Positions 14,792 to 23,406 of a stretch of DNA of 64,000 bases are shown piece by piece. Made by a program: the position numbers and the translations under genes. The stretch lies in NCBI GenBank assembly GCA_029266455.1, contig JAQSWV010000006.1:1-64000 (forward strand), written 5' to 3'. The notes beneath the pieces are model-generated. The model worked only from the letters and a program-made list of their open reading frames with translations, made no database searches and was not told the origin of the DNA. The stretch's first letter is position 1, and the number at the start of each line of letters is the position of its first letter. The DNA comes from Nocardioidaceae bacterium (GTDB lineage Bacteria; Actinomycetota; Actinomycetes; Propionibacteriales; Nocardioidaceae).

Positions 14792-15997
14792 GTGAGGGGC
14801 GGGTACGGCGACGACAGCGGGTGCCCGATCCTGCACGTCGACATGGATGCGTTCTACGCGTCGGTGGCGATCCGGGACCGGCCCGAGCTGCGGGGCAGGC
14901 CGGTCATCGTGGGGGGTGGGCACCGGGGGGTGGTGCTCTCGGCCAGCTACGAGGCGCGGGTGCACGGGGTGCGGTCGGCCATGCCGTCGATGCGGGCCCG
15001 GCGGCTGTGCCCGCAGGCGGTCGTGATCCCGCCGGATTTCCGCCTGTTCACCACGGTGTCGGCCGCGGTCATGGAGACCTTCCGGGCAGTCACCCCCCTG
15101 GTCGAGGCGATGTCGCTCGACGAGGCGTTCCTCGACGTCTCCGGTGCGCGACGCCGGCTGGGCAGCCCGGCACAGGTGGCCGAGCACCTGCGTACCCGGA
15201 TCGCGGACGAGCAGGCCATCAGCTGCTCGGTCGGCGTCGCAGCCACCACCGCCCTGGCAAAGCTGGCCTCGCGCCGGGCCAAGCCGGACGGCCTGCTGGT
15301 GGTACCGCGCGAGCGGGCCACCGCATTCCTCCATCCGCTGGCGGTCGACGAGCTGTGGGGAGTGGGCGACAAGACTGCCGAGCAGCTGCGTCGGCTCGGG
15401 CTCCAGACCATCGGCGACCTGGCGCACACCCCGCTGTCGTTGCTGCGGCGCGCACTCGGCCCGCTCACCGCCGACCACTTGTACGACCTTGCCTGGGGTG
15501 GCGGGCGAACCACCGTCACCCCTCGGCGCCACGTCGACGAGCCGGACAAGTCGATGGGTGCCGACGAGACCTTCTCCCGCGACACCGACGACCCGGAGGT
15601 GATCCGGCGCGAGCTGCTGCGGTTGTCCAGGCGGGTCACCGGCCGGATGCGGACGGCCGGGGTGGTCGGGCGCACGGTGACGCTCCGGGTGCGGTTCGCC
15701 GACTTCACCACCATCACCCGAGCAAGGACCCTGGCCGAGCCCACCGACGTCGCGGTCGAGATCTATGCCGCCGCATGCGACCTGTTCTCCCGGCTCGGGC
15801 TGCAACGGGCCAGGCTCCGGCTGGTCGGCGTCCGGGTCGAGGGGCTGACCGCGGCGACCGACAGCTACCGCCAGCTCACCCTTGACGCCCGCCCCTCCGG
15901 CTGGCGCGACGCCGAGCGGGCCGCCGACCAGGCAGCCAGCAGGTTCGGCGACTCAGCGGTCGTCCCCGCCGTGCTGCTGCGTACGCGGCGTCCCTGA
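14792..15997 (+). CDS. dinB: DNA polymerase IV (DinB, Y-family)
   Basis: A 401-residue translesion polymerase. Catalytic residues are present: HVDMDAFYAS (about 15-24) gives the first Asp and SLDEAFLDVS (about 108-117) gives the Asp-Glu pair. It is therefore a true DinB polymerase, not the catalytically dead ImuB. Fingers and palm are complete; ISCSVGVAATTALAKLAS precedes the HhH region LWGVGDKTAEQLRRLG, then the little-finger domain with DKSMGADETF. YRQLTLD near the C-terminus may be a beta-clamp motif. Start GTG at 14792. No LexA box is seen in the gap upstream. Confidence 0.95.
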   Translation: MRGGYGDDSGCPILHVDMDAFYASVAIRDRPELRGRPVIVGGGHRGVVLSASYEARVHGVRSAMPSMRARRLCPQAVVIPPDFRLFTTVSAAVMETFRAVTPLVEAMSLDEAFLDVSGARRRLGSPAQVAEHLRTRIADEQAISCSVGVAATTALAKLASRRAKPDGLLVVPRERATAFLHPLAVDELWGVGDKTAEQLRRLGLQTIGDLAHTPLSLLRRALGPLTADHLYDLAWGGGRTTVTPRRHVDEPDKSMGADETFSRDTDDPEVIRRELLRLSRRVTGRMRTAGVVGRTVTLRVRFADFTTITRARTLAEPTDVAVEIYAAACDLFSRLGLQRARLRLVGVRVEGLTAATDSYRQLTLDARPSGWRDAERAADQAASRFGDSAVVPAVLLRTRRP

Positions 15998-16018
15998 CCC
16001 CGGGCCGGCGGGAGCGGG

Positions 16019-16948
16019 TCAGCCGAAAATGTCCAGCTGCCGCGTCCCCACTCCGGGACCCACGGTGCGGTCCCACTGGCCGCGGATGTGCACGCGCAGC
16101 TTCTTCTGAGACGTCATCGACCACAGCTGCCGGGCATCCTCGATGTACATGTTCACGCAGCCGGCGCTGTGGCCCTCCCACGGATCCATCATGAACGCGG
16201 ACCCGTGGAACGCCTGACCGCCGGAGAAGAACTGCGAGTACGGCATGGGCGTCCCGTAGATGCCGCTCACGTGGTCCTTGGCCCGCCGAAAGACCGTGTA
16301 GCTGCCGGTACGGGTCTCGTAGCCGCGGTCACCGCCACGAACCAGCCATGAGTTGCGCAGCGTGCCGTGCTTCCACAGTGTCACCGCGTGGCGGTAGCGG
16401 TCGTAGCACAGGTGCCAGCCGCGGTTCTTCTTGCACTCGCGGGGGATGAGCCCGCGACCCTTGACGGTCTGGGGGATCAGCTTGGCCCACGTCTTCTCTC
16501 CCACGACGCCGCTGGGCCGCAGACCGACCCGCTCTTGGTACTTGCGCACCGCGCGGCGGACCCGGTCGCCGAAGTACCCGTCGATCCGGCCGTTGTACGC
16601 CCCCACCCAGCGCAGTCGGTACTGCAGCTCGGTGACGTGCTCGATCCGCCGGGGTGACCGGTCCCGGTCCTTGATACGCACGGGTTCACGGGCGAAACGC
16701 GCCGCTCGGTCCAGCCTGGCCAGCGGGCTTCGTTCGGCGGCCGCCGCCCGCGCGGCGTCCACCCCTGCCGACGTCTGCGCCGCCTGTGCCGGCACCACCT
16801 CTGCCGGCACCCCCTCTGCCGGCACCACCTCTGCCGGCACCACCTCTGCCGGCACCACCTCTGCCGGCGCCGCCCCCGCTGACACCGCAGGCATCAGTGC
16901 GGCCAGCATCGCCGCGGTCGTCACCAGGATCGCTGTGGAACCCCTCAT
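16019..16948 (-). CDS. L,D-transpeptidase with peptidoglycan-binding domain
   Basis: A 309-residue exported enzyme that makes 3-3 cross-links in peptidoglycan or attaches proteins to it. Signal peptide at 1-27, then a linker of PAEVV repeats (15-bp coding unit), a PG_binding_1 domain at about 100-155 (VTELQYRLRWVGAYNGRIDGYFGD and following), and a YkuD catalytic domain. The catalytic motif is H-S-A-G-C-V-N-M near 262, with Cys in place and HGSAF upstream. The ATG at 16948 has GGGGAGG. It is convergent with dinB, with only 21 nt between stops. Confidence 0.93.
   Translation of the reverse strand: MRGSTAILVTTAAMLAALMPAVSAGAAPAEVVPAEVVPAEVVPAEGVPAEVVPAQAAQTSAGVDAARAAAAERSPLARLDRAARFAREPVRIKDRDRSPRRIEHVTELQYRLRWVGAYNGRIDGYFGDRVRRAVRKYQERVGLRPSGVVGEKTWAKLIPQTVKGRGLIPRECKKNRGWHLCYDRYRHAVTLWKHGTLRNSWLVRGGDRGYETRTGSYTVFRRAKDHVSGIYGTPMPYSQFFSGGQAFHGSAFMMDPWEGHSAGCVNMYIEDARQLWSMTSQKKLRVHIRGQWDRTVGPGVGTRQLDIFG
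16790..16870 (-). repeat. 15-bp coding minisatellite (PAEVV units)
   Basis: Five to six tandem copies of GCCGGCACCACCTCT on plus; one copy reads CACCCCC. They encode PAEVVPAEVV in the linker after the transpeptidase signal peptide. Confidence 0.9.
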
Positions 16949-17163
16949 GTCTGCCTCCCCGAAAGTCCGGCCACCCGGTCCCGGGGGCTGGCATCGCCCG
17001 TACCCGGCCGGGCGGTCCGCAGGATGCGAGGCGCTCCGCGTGCCCACCGTGCACGGTCGTGCGCACCAGTGTGCACTGCGGCGGTGGTCTCCCCGCATCG
17101 AACGCGGCCGACGAAAACGTCCCAAGTTCACCCACTCGGGTTTCGGCGCGGCGACACCCTGCC

Positions 17164-17169
17164 TACACT
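17164..17169 (+). promoter_or_regulatory. -10 of the DUF3040 gene
   Basis: TACACT lies 31 nt before the GTG start at 17201, with GGAGGAA between as the ribosome site. Position and match to TANNNT support it; a good -35 is not obvious. Confidence 0.5.
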
Positions 17170-17200
17170 CAAGGCATCGCACGTCAGCCGGAGGAACACG

Positions 17201-17632
17201 GTGCCACTCTCTGAGGAGGAGCAGCGCCTGCTCGAGCAGATGGAGCAGGCGCTCGCGGCGGAGGACCCGAAGTTTGCGTCCACCCTGCGCGGGTCCACTC
17301 TGCGCGCCCGCCTCCGACGACAGGTCGTCCTGGCCGGCGCAGCATTCCTGCTCGGGACCGGGTTGCTGATGCTGGGGCTCATCCTGACGATGACGCCGGT
17401 CAGCGTGGTCGGATTCGTCGTGATGCTCGGTGCCGCCTACCTGTTCATCACCGCCTGGCGGCGCGGGGACGAGGTGTCCACCGAGCAGGAGGCTCCCTCC
17501 GCCAACCGGCGGTCCCCGAGCCGGCGCGCCGGCGGGTCGACGACTCGGCCGCCGCGTGCTCAGGGGCAGAGTGGTTCGTTCATGGACCGCATGGAAGAGC
17601 GCTGGCGGCGCCGGCGCGACGACGGCGTCTGA
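17201..17632 (+). CDS. DUF3040 membrane protein
   Basis: A 143-residue small integral membrane protein of the actinobacterial DUF3040 family. It starts with the hallmark PLSEEEQRLLEQMEQALAAE, has two closely spaced helices (about 45-65 and 70-87), and a long basic cytoplasmic tail ending DRMEERWRRRRDD. The function of the family is unknown; it sits near dcw genes in many actinobacteria, as here. GTG start with GGAGGAA 6 nt upstream. Convergent with the transglutaminase gene. Confidence 0.92.
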   Translation: MPLSEEEQRLLEQMEQALAAEDPKFASTLRGSTLRARLRRQVVLAGAAFLLGTGLLMLGLILTMTPVSVVGFVVMLGAAYLFITAWRRGDEVSTEQEAPSANRRSPSRRAGGSTTRPPRAQGQSGSFMDRMEERWRRRRDDGV

Positions 17633-17663
17633 TCTTCCCGCACCGACGGCCGGCGGAGTCGGC

Positions 17664-17702
17664 GCGGCTGGGTGCGGTCGAGCCGCTCGCGGCCCCAGCC
17701 GC
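17664..17702. terminator. Candidate bidirectional terminator
   Basis: Perfect 9-bp inverted repeat GCGGCTGGG / CCCAGCCGC with a 21-nt loop, located between the convergent DUF3040 and transglutaminase stops. There is no U-tract, which is usual at high G+C. Confidence 0.5.
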
Positions 17703-17726
17703 TATGCGGTTCAGCCGAGGTGCGGT

Positions 17727-20120
17727 TCAGCGGGTAGCGGTGCCCTCGACCTGGACGACCGCACCTTCGCGGGTGAGTACGCCTCGACCGGGGAACCAGC
17801 CGCCGCCGGCCTCTGCGCCGGCACGGCGGAACAGCGACATCGGCAGCCAGGTGGCGCGCAGCAGGCGGCGACGGTGGCGACCCGCCGCGAGCGCTGCCAC
17901 CACCGTCTCCACGTCGGCTCGGGTCGACGGCGCATCCGGCTGACGTCCGGCGGCTCTCCGGACGGGGGCGAACCGGGCCCGCTCCACCCGGATCACCAGA
18001 CGGTTCAGGGCATCCACCGCCGCGGGGTCGCCGCCGATATGGGCACGCAGCCCCTGACCGGCGGTCCGGAGGGTGGCCCGATCGTCGAACGGGAGTCCCA
18101 GGTCGATCGTGCCGTCGCGCAGCTCGGCCCACGCGGGCTCGGCCGTGTCCCCGGCAGTCGCCCAGCGGCGTCGACGTACTCCGGCCCGCACCAGCCGCGG
18201 CGTCACCGCCAGCGCCAGCAGTGCCAGCAGGCCCACTCCGGTCCAGATCGTCGCGGTGGACGCGCCTCCGTCGTCGCCGCTCCCACCCCCGGCCGCGCTC
18301 GTGACCTCGGATCCGAGCGGCGTCCGGAGCTCGGGGTCCTGGGCACTGCCGGTGGTCGGCCCCGTCGTCGCCGTCGGGTCGTCCAGCTCGGGATCCGCCG
18401 CGCTGTTGTACGACGGGGCCTGATCCCCGGTCCGGGCGCTGGGCGTCGGCTCGAACCGCAGCCAGCCCACGCCGTCGAAGTACAGCTCCGGCCACGCGTG
18501 CATGTCCGTGCCGCTGTAGTAGTACCCGTCGCCGTCGGCCATCGGGTCCGGACTCAGGAAACCGACACCGACCCGGGCCGGGATGCCGAGCGAGCGGGCC
18601 ATCAACGCCATCGCCGCCGCGAACTGCTCGCAGTAGCCGACCTTGTTCTCGGTCAGGAAGTCCACGACCGTGTCCATGCTGTCGCCCGGAGCGCGCTCGA
18701 GCGAGTAGCGGAACCGGCCGTCCTCGCGGAACCAGCTCTGCAGCGCCAGTGCCTGGTCGATGGGGAGCTCGCGGCCGGCCGTCACCTCGCGCGCCAGTGT
18801 CCCGACCAGGTCCGGCAGGTCGTCGGGAAGCGCGACGTACGGCTCGAGCGCGGTCGGGATGTCGTCGGCCTGTTCGAGCTGTTCCCGCGAGGGAGTCACC
18901 CGGAAGGACGTGAAGCGGTAGCTCATGCCCGGTGTTTCGACGTCGTCGTCGCGGGCGGACACGTCGAGCTGCGCGGCGTCGATGCCCCAGTCGCCGTTCG
19001 CCTGCACACCGGTCACCGGGTAGGTCGTCGGTAGCCAGGTCGACTGGAACTCCGTGGTGAACTGGACGTCGTAGGCGAACCGGGTCCGGGGAACGTCCGA
19101 TCCCAGACCGGGGACGACGGGGGTCTGGTCGAGGTCGAGGGACGTGTCGTCCGGCCGCTCGCCGGGTTGCCAGGAGCTCCCGGTGAACTCGTCCAGGGCA
19201 GCGATCCGCAGGTAGCCGGGCGAGGGGTCGTCGGTCTGCAGCGTGAGCAGCACCGAGTCGCTCTGACCGTCCAGGTTGCGCTTGAGGTCGAGCATCGGGT
19301 TCTCGACCTCGACGCTGCCGTCGCCACCGCCGCCGCGCGCGTCGCCGTCGACGGTGAGGGGACCGTCTCCGAGCAGAGTCCGGGGCAGGGTGGGGACGAG
19401 AACGGGCAGCACGACGGCCAGGGCGACGGCGCCGAACCCGACGCGGCGGCCGGCGGACACCAGACTGGTCACGGCTGGCGTGGACCGCTCACGCCCGGCC
19501 AGCAGGGAGCCGGCGGACGTGATCTGCCGCCCCCAGTGACTGAGCCGGTCGCGCTGCTCGGCGGCCAGCAGGAAGACGTAGCCGACCGCGCCGGGGACGA
19601 AAGCCGTCACCGGCACGTTGCCCGCCAGCAGCGACACCGGAGCCATGTAGAGCCCGAGAAGCACGAGCCCCACGAGCGCGGGTCGCCGGAAGGTCACGAC
19701 GACCACGTCGACGACCACCACGGTCAGGGCCACGATCGTCGCCAGGCACGCGACAACCGCGGTGTCGACCGGGGCGGGCGGCACACTCGTCCGCGCCGTC
19801 TCCAGGGCGCTGCGGACCAGGTCGACCAGGTACGCGTTGGATGCGCCGGTCGGGAGCACGCCCGCCCACGCCTCCGAGCCTGCGTACACGATCGTGAGCC
19901 ATCCCCACAGGACCACCAGCTGCAGCGGCAGCATCAGCGGCGCAGGCAGACGGCCGACCCGGCACAGGGCCGCGACCGCAGCGACCAGCAGACCAGCCAG
20001 ACCGCCCACGACGAGGTAGCGGTTGTCGGCGACGAGCGGTGCCAGCGCCGCGCACCCCAGCACGGCCGCCAGCCATGCCCAGGCGGTGAGCTGCACGGTG
20101 CTCGGCAGGCGGGCGCTCAC
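17727..20120 (-). CDS. Membrane transglutaminase-like protein (DUF3488 N-terminus)
   Basis: A 797-residue protein. Several N-terminal membrane helices (about 10-200) are followed by a large extracytoplasmic region with a papain-like transglutaminase core: Cys in VGYCEQFAAAMALMARSLG, His in DMHAWPELYFDG with the Asp/Glu partner nearby. A further helix near 605 and a cytoplasmic DUF4129-like tail complete it. GTG at 20120 overlaps the DUF58 stop (GTGA). Third gene of the MoxR-DUF58-transglutaminase operon, a widespread chaperone/adaptor/protease-like module whose substrate is unknown. Confidence 0.93.
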   Translation of the reverse strand: MSARLPSTVQLTAWAWLAAVLGCAALAPLVADNRYLVVGGLAGLLVAAVAALCRVGRLPAPLMLPLQLVVLWGWLTIVYAGSEAWAGVLPTGASNAYLVDLVRSALETARTSVPPAPVDTAVVACLATIVALTVVVVDVVVVTFRRPALVGLVLLGLYMAPVSLLAGNVPVTAFVPGAVGYVFLLAAEQRDRLSHWGRQITSAGSLLAGRERSTPAVTSLVSAGRRVGFGAVALAVVLPVLVPTLPRTLLGDGPLTVDGDARGGGGDGSVEVENPMLDLKRNLDGQSDSVLLTLQTDDPSPGYLRIAALDEFTGSSWQPGERPDDTSLDLDQTPVVPGLGSDVPRTRFAYDVQFTTEFQSTWLPTTYPVTGVQANGDWGIDAAQLDVSARDDDVETPGMSYRFTSFRVTPSREQLEQADDIPTALEPYVALPDDLPDLVGTLAREVTAGRELPIDQALALQSWFREDGRFRYSLERAPGDSMDTVVDFLTENKVGYCEQFAAAMALMARSLGIPARVGVGFLSPDPMADGDGYYYSGTDMHAWPELYFDGVGWLRFEPTPSARTGDQAPSYNSAADPELDDPTATTGPTTGSAQDPELRTPLGSEVTSAAGGGSGDDGGASTATIWTGVGLLALLALAVTPRLVRAGVRRRRWATAGDTAEPAWAELRDGTIDLGLPFDDRATLRTAGQGLRAHIGGDPAAVDALNRLVIRVERARFAPVRRAAGRQPDAPSTRADVETVVAALAAGRHRRRLLRATWLPMSLFRRAGAEAGGGWFPGRGVLTREGAVVQVEGTATR

Positions 20121-21436
20121 CGGGGAACCGCCGATCCAGCGACGTAGACCCCACTGAGCTGGGAGCCCAGCCGCTGCCAGACGTCGGTGATCCCGTCGCC
20201 CGGCCCCGCGGTCACAGTCGTCCAGCCCGCGGTCGAGAGCATCGCGGCGTGCTGGTGGACCGGCTGACCGGGCACCCGCTGGGGCGCAGCACCGTCGCGA
20301 CCCCCCGGCCGACCGGGCGCGCGCTGCCACGCCTCGGTGTCCAGCAGGACGGCGACTCCGCGGGTGCCGGGTGGCAGTGACCGGCTGATGTCGAGCACGT
20401 CGCGCGCATCCAGGCGGCCGAGCAGGGCCACCAGCAGACCCGGTTGCCGGCTGACTGCCTGCGTCGCCTCGCTGAGCCGGGTGTGCGCGGACGGCGTCAG
20501 CACCGACAGCTGGTCCAGCACGGGTGCGGCCTGCGCCTGCGGGGTGAGCGCATGATCGTGCCAGGTCGCCGCCTCGACGTCGGGATGGTCGGTGAGCAGA
20601 CGCACGGAGAAGCCGGCCCGGGCGAGATGGACCGCGATCGAGCCGGCCGCTGTCACCGCCCACTCCAAGGACGCGCTGGGGCCGTTCCCGGCGTGCGCCA
20701 CGCGTCGGGTGTCCAGCAAGACGGTTGCGCGACTCTGCCAGGGTTGCTCCTCGCGCCGGACCATCAGGTCGCCGGTACGGGCGGTGCTGGCCCAGTGCAC
20801 CCGCCGCAGGTCGTCACCCAGCCGGTACTCCCGCACGGTGACGTCCTCAGCGGTCCCGGTGGCGAACGCCCGCGGTCGCCGGTCACCGGTCCCCGACCAC
20901 TCGCCGCTGGTGCCGATCGAGGGAAGCGGGTGCACGACCGGGGTGACGATCAGCCGGGTGGTGGCGCTGAAGGTGCGGACAAGCTCGATCATGCCGAAGG
21001 GATCGCTCACCCGTACCGACAGCGGGCCGACCTCGTAGTGACCTCGGGTGTCGGACCGCACGGGGTAGGTGACCTCGCGCACCCAGCGCCGCCCGGCGTG
21101 GTCCACCATGAACCGCGGGCGCGTGCCCAGGGCGTACGGGATCCGGTCCTCGAGCAGCATCAGACCCATCGGGAGCCGACCCTCGTTGGCCAGCTGCAGC
21201 GAGACGGTCGCGACGTCGCCGACGGCCACCCGGCCGGGCACCACCGAGCGGTCGGCGCGAAGCCGGTAGCGCGCCTTGCTGAGCAGCAGCGCGGTCAGCA
21301 GGGGGATGGCGGCGGCAAGGATCCCGACCCGGAGCAGCGCGTCGTAGCCGAGCAGGATGGCGCAGACAGCGGTTGTCAGCCCGGCGGCGAGAAAGGCACG
21401 CCCGCGGGTCGTGAGAGCGGTGAGCGCCTCGCGCAT
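20117..21436 (-). CDS. DUF58 domain protein
   Basis: A 439-residue protein. Two N-terminal membrane helices (about 13-50), a beta-rich segment with SDTRGHYEVGPLSVRVSDPFGM, then the DUF58 core with DVTVREYRLGDDLRRVHWASTARTGD cut into its motifs REYRLGD and RRVHWASTA; a vWA-like domain follows. MoxR and DUF58 proteins act together, probably as ATPase and metal-dependent adaptor. ATGA overlap with moxR upstream and GTGA overlap with the transglutaminase downstream indicate a tight operon. Confidence 0.93.
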   Translation of the reverse strand: MREALTALTTRGRAFLAAGLTTAVCAILLGYDALLRVGILAAAIPLLTALLLSKARYRLRADRSVVPGRVAVGDVATVSLQLANEGRLPMGLMLLEDRIPYALGTRPRFMVDHAGRRWVREVTYPVRSDTRGHYEVGPLSVRVSDPFGMIELVRTFSATTRLIVTPVVHPLPSIGTSGEWSGTGDRRPRAFATGTAEDVTVREYRLGDDLRRVHWASTARTGDLMVRREEQPWQSRATVLLDTRRVAHAGNGPSASLEWAVTAAGSIAVHLARAGFSVRLLTDHPDVEAATWHDHALTPQAQAAPVLDQLSVLTPSAHTRLSEATQAVSRQPGLLVALLGRLDARDVLDISRSLPPGTRGVAVLLDTEAWQRAPGRPGGRDGAAPQRVPGQPVHQHAAMLSTAGWTTVTAGPGDGITDVWQRLGSQLSGVYVAGSAVPR

Positions 21437-22428
21437 CAGCGGCCCCGGTCGGCGTCCGCGCCCGACTTGGGCACCGGGACGGCGGCGACGATGGAGTCGA
21501 GGACCTGCTCGGCCCGCCGACCGCCCATGGCCGCCTCGGGAGTGAGCAGGAGGCGATGCGCAAGGACCGGGCGTACCAGCCGCTGTACGTCGTCGGGCAC
21601 CACGTAGTCGCGCTGCTCGAGTGACGCCCAGGCCTTCGCGGCGCGCACCAGGTGCAGCGACGCGCGCGGCGAGGCGCCGAGCCGCAGGTCCGGCGAGCGA
21701 CGGGTGGCGCTGATGAGCTCGATGACGTACCGCTGGATGGCCGGTGAGACGAAGACACCGCGGACGACGGCGATCAGCTTGGCGATGTCGCCCGCGGTGG
21801 TGACGGGTTCCACCGCGTCCAGCGGGTTCTCACCCGTGTGTGCGTCGAGCATCTGCCTCTCGGCCGACGGCACGGGGTAGCCGATGGACAGCCGAGCCAT
21901 GAACCGGTCGCGCTGCGCCTCGGGCAGCGGGTACGTCCCCTCCATCTCGATCGGGTTCTGGGTGGCGATGACCATGAAGGGGTCGTCGAGCTGGTACGTG
22001 GTCGTGTCGACGGTGACCTGGTGCTCCTCCATGCACTCCAGCAGCGCGGACTGGGTCTTCGGCGAGGCGCGGTTGATCTCGTCGCCGACGACGACATTGG
22101 CGAACACGCCGCCCGGCCGGAACTCGAAGCGGCGGGTGTCCTGGTTGAAGACCGACACACCGGTCACGTCGCTCGGCAGCAGGTCGGGCGTGAACTGGAT
22201 CCGGCGCACGGTCCCGTCGATCGACCGGGCGAGGGTCTTGGCCAGCATCGTCTTGCCGACACCGGGCACGTCCTCGATCAGCAGGTGACCTCCGGCGAAG
22301 AGCACGGTGAGAGTGGCGCGCACGACCTCCGGCTTGCCCTCGATGACGGTCTCGATGGCCTGCTGCAGACTGTTCGCGGTCGCCGTGAGCGCGGCGAAGT
22401 CTCCGCCCGCCTCCTCGGATTGGGCCAC
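21436..22428 (-). CDS. MoxR-family AAA+ ATPase
   Basis: A 330-residue AAA+ chaperone-like ATPase. Walker A is EDVPGVGKTMLAKTLA, Walker B is VVVGDEINRASPKTQSALLE, sensor 1 is IATQNPIEMEGTYPLPEAQ, with the Arg finger region DRFMARLSIGYP. GTG at 22428 is preferred because AGGAG lies 8 nt upstream; an in-frame ATG at 22470 would add a Cys-rich 14-residue extension with no ribosome site. First gene of the MoxR-DUF58-transglutaminase operon, divergent from mraZ. Confidence 0.94.
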   Translation of the reverse strand: MAQSEEAGGDFAALTATANSLQQAIETVIEGKPEVVRATLTVLFAGGHLLIEDVPGVGKTMLAKTLARSIDGTVRRIQFTPDLLPSDVTGVSVFNQDTRRFEFRPGGVFANVVVGDEINRASPKTQSALLECMEEHQVTVDTTTYQLDDPFMVIATQNPIEMEGTYPLPEAQRDRFMARLSIGYPVPSAERQMLDAHTGENPLDAVEPVTTAGDIAKLIAVVRGVFVSPAIQRYVIELISATRRSPDLRLGASPRASLHLVRAAKAWASLEQRDYVVPDDVQRLVRPVLAHRLLLTPEAAMGGRRAEQVLDSIVAAVPVPKSGADADRGR

Positions 22429-22621
22429 CGTCGTCGCTCCTGTCTCGGCCTGGCAGCAGGTTCTGCGCATCTGCTTCGTCGATCCTCACACGACAAACGG
22501 CCGCACGGACGAGTAGGCCGCAACTCATGGGTGACGCGACGGCATGTTCGCTCCCCAGTGCCGGCACCGACGGCCGTGCGACTTCGCAGTCGAGTGACGA
22601 CCCAGACACCCCTCGATGTGG

Positions 22622-22649
22622 TTGACGGTGGAGGAGAGTGGGTTACAGT
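22622..22649 (+). promoter_or_regulatory. mraZ (dcw) promoter
   Basis: TTGACG (22622-22627) and TACAGT (22644-22649) with a 16-bp spacer, about 37 nt before the mraZ start. It overlaps the four GTGG repeats of the MraZ box, so MraZ binding would block polymerase. Confidence 0.7.
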
Positions 22650-22665
22650 GGGGCGAAGTGGAGGA
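22628..22665 (+). promoter_or_regulatory. MraZ operator: four GTGG repeats at exactly 10 bp
   Basis: GTGGAGGAGA, GTGGGTTACA, GTGGGGCGAA and GTGGAGGACG follow each other, with GTGG at 22628, 22638, 22648 and 22658. MraZ proteins bind short G-rich direct repeats with 10-bp spacing (TGGGN-N5 in E. coli). The fit in spacing, sequence and position immediately before mraZ is strong. Confidence 0.85.
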
Positions 22666-22685
22666 CGGTCCGAGGAGGTGCCGCC

Positions 22686-23117
22686 GTGTTCTTCGGCACC
22701 CACACCCCCCGGCTGGACGACAAGGGCCGCATCGTCCTCCCGGCGAAGTTCCGCGACGCGCTGGTGGAGGGCCTGGTGGTGACTCGAGGTCAGGACCGCT
22801 GCCTCTACGTGTGGCCGCAGGCGGACTTCGAGCGCATGACCGCCCAGCTGTCACAGACAGCCGGCCGCGGACGCACCGACCGCAGTTACGTCCGGATGAT
22901 CTACTCCGCCGCCTCCGACGAGCAGCCGGACAAGCAGGGCCGCATCACCATCCCGCCCACGCTGCGGGACTACGCCCGGCTGGAGCGCGACTGCGTGGTG
23001 ATCGGCGCCATGGACAAGATCGAGATCTGGGACGCGACGGCCTGGCAGCAGTACCTGGCCGACCACGAGGACGCCTTCTCGGACCTGGACGAGGAGGTGG
23101 CCGTGACGGACGGCTGA
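22686..23117 (+). CDS. mraZ: Transcriptional regulator MraZ
   Basis: A 143-residue AbrB-like regulator of the division and cell wall cluster. It has two tandem SpoVT/AbrB units, each with the family signature: LDDKGRIVLPAKFR at about 10-23 and PDKQGRITIPPTLRDYARL at about 79-97. GTG at 22686 gives the classical start MFFGTHTPRLD and has GAGGAGG 6 nt before it. Its own putative binding site overlaps the promoter, so negative autoregulation is likely. The next gene is 289 nt away, with a minisatellite between. Confidence 0.96.
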   Translation: MFFGTHTPRLDDKGRIVLPAKFRDALVEGLVVTRGQDRCLYVWPQADFERMTAQLSQTAGRGRTDRSYVRMIYSAASDEQPDKQGRITIPPTLRDYARLERDCVVIGAMDKIEIWDATAWQQYLADHEDAFSDLDEEVAVTDG

Positions 23118-23289
23118 CGTGCGTCGAGGTCTTCGCCCCGCTCCCCGGCGTCTGCTGACATCCCTTCCCCGGTGCCAGCCGACGGCTTCCCCCGACGAAG
23201 CGGGCCGAAGACCTGGACGCATGACGGCACGGCGGCAGCGCAGCAGCGCAGTGGCACCCGGCAGGCGAGCAGCCAGGCGGCACAGGCAG

Positions 23290-23349
23290 GGCACGGGAAG
23301 CACAGGCGGGGCACGGGCAGCACCGACGGGGCACGGGCAGCACCGGCGG
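23290..23349 (+). repeat. 20-bp minisatellite between mraZ and the next gene
   Basis: Three tandem 20-bp units (GGCACGGGCAGCACCGGCGG type, each within a few substitutions) at 23290-23309, 23310-23329 and 23330-23349, with a decaying fourth. Shorter GGCA-rich relatives flank it, from about 23230 to 23385. The unit is not a multiple of three, consistent with non-coding DNA. Nothing else was recognised in the 23118-23406 gap. Confidence 0.85.
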
Positions 23350-23406
23350 GACACGGGCGGGCGTGGCAGGGCACGGGCAGGGCTGACAGCAGGGTGAGGG
23401 GTCGAC

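Noticed and set aside
14792-15997. ImuB, the non-catalytic Y-family partner of DnaE2
   Set aside because: The catalytic Asp in HVDMDAFYAS and Asp-Glu in SLDEAFLD are present, and the protein has DinB length and order, so it is Pol IV.
22428-22470. Upstream ATG start for the MoxR gene
   Set aside because: The added residues (with CCQ) are not MoxR-like and there is no ribosome site; AGGAG precedes the GTG at 22428.
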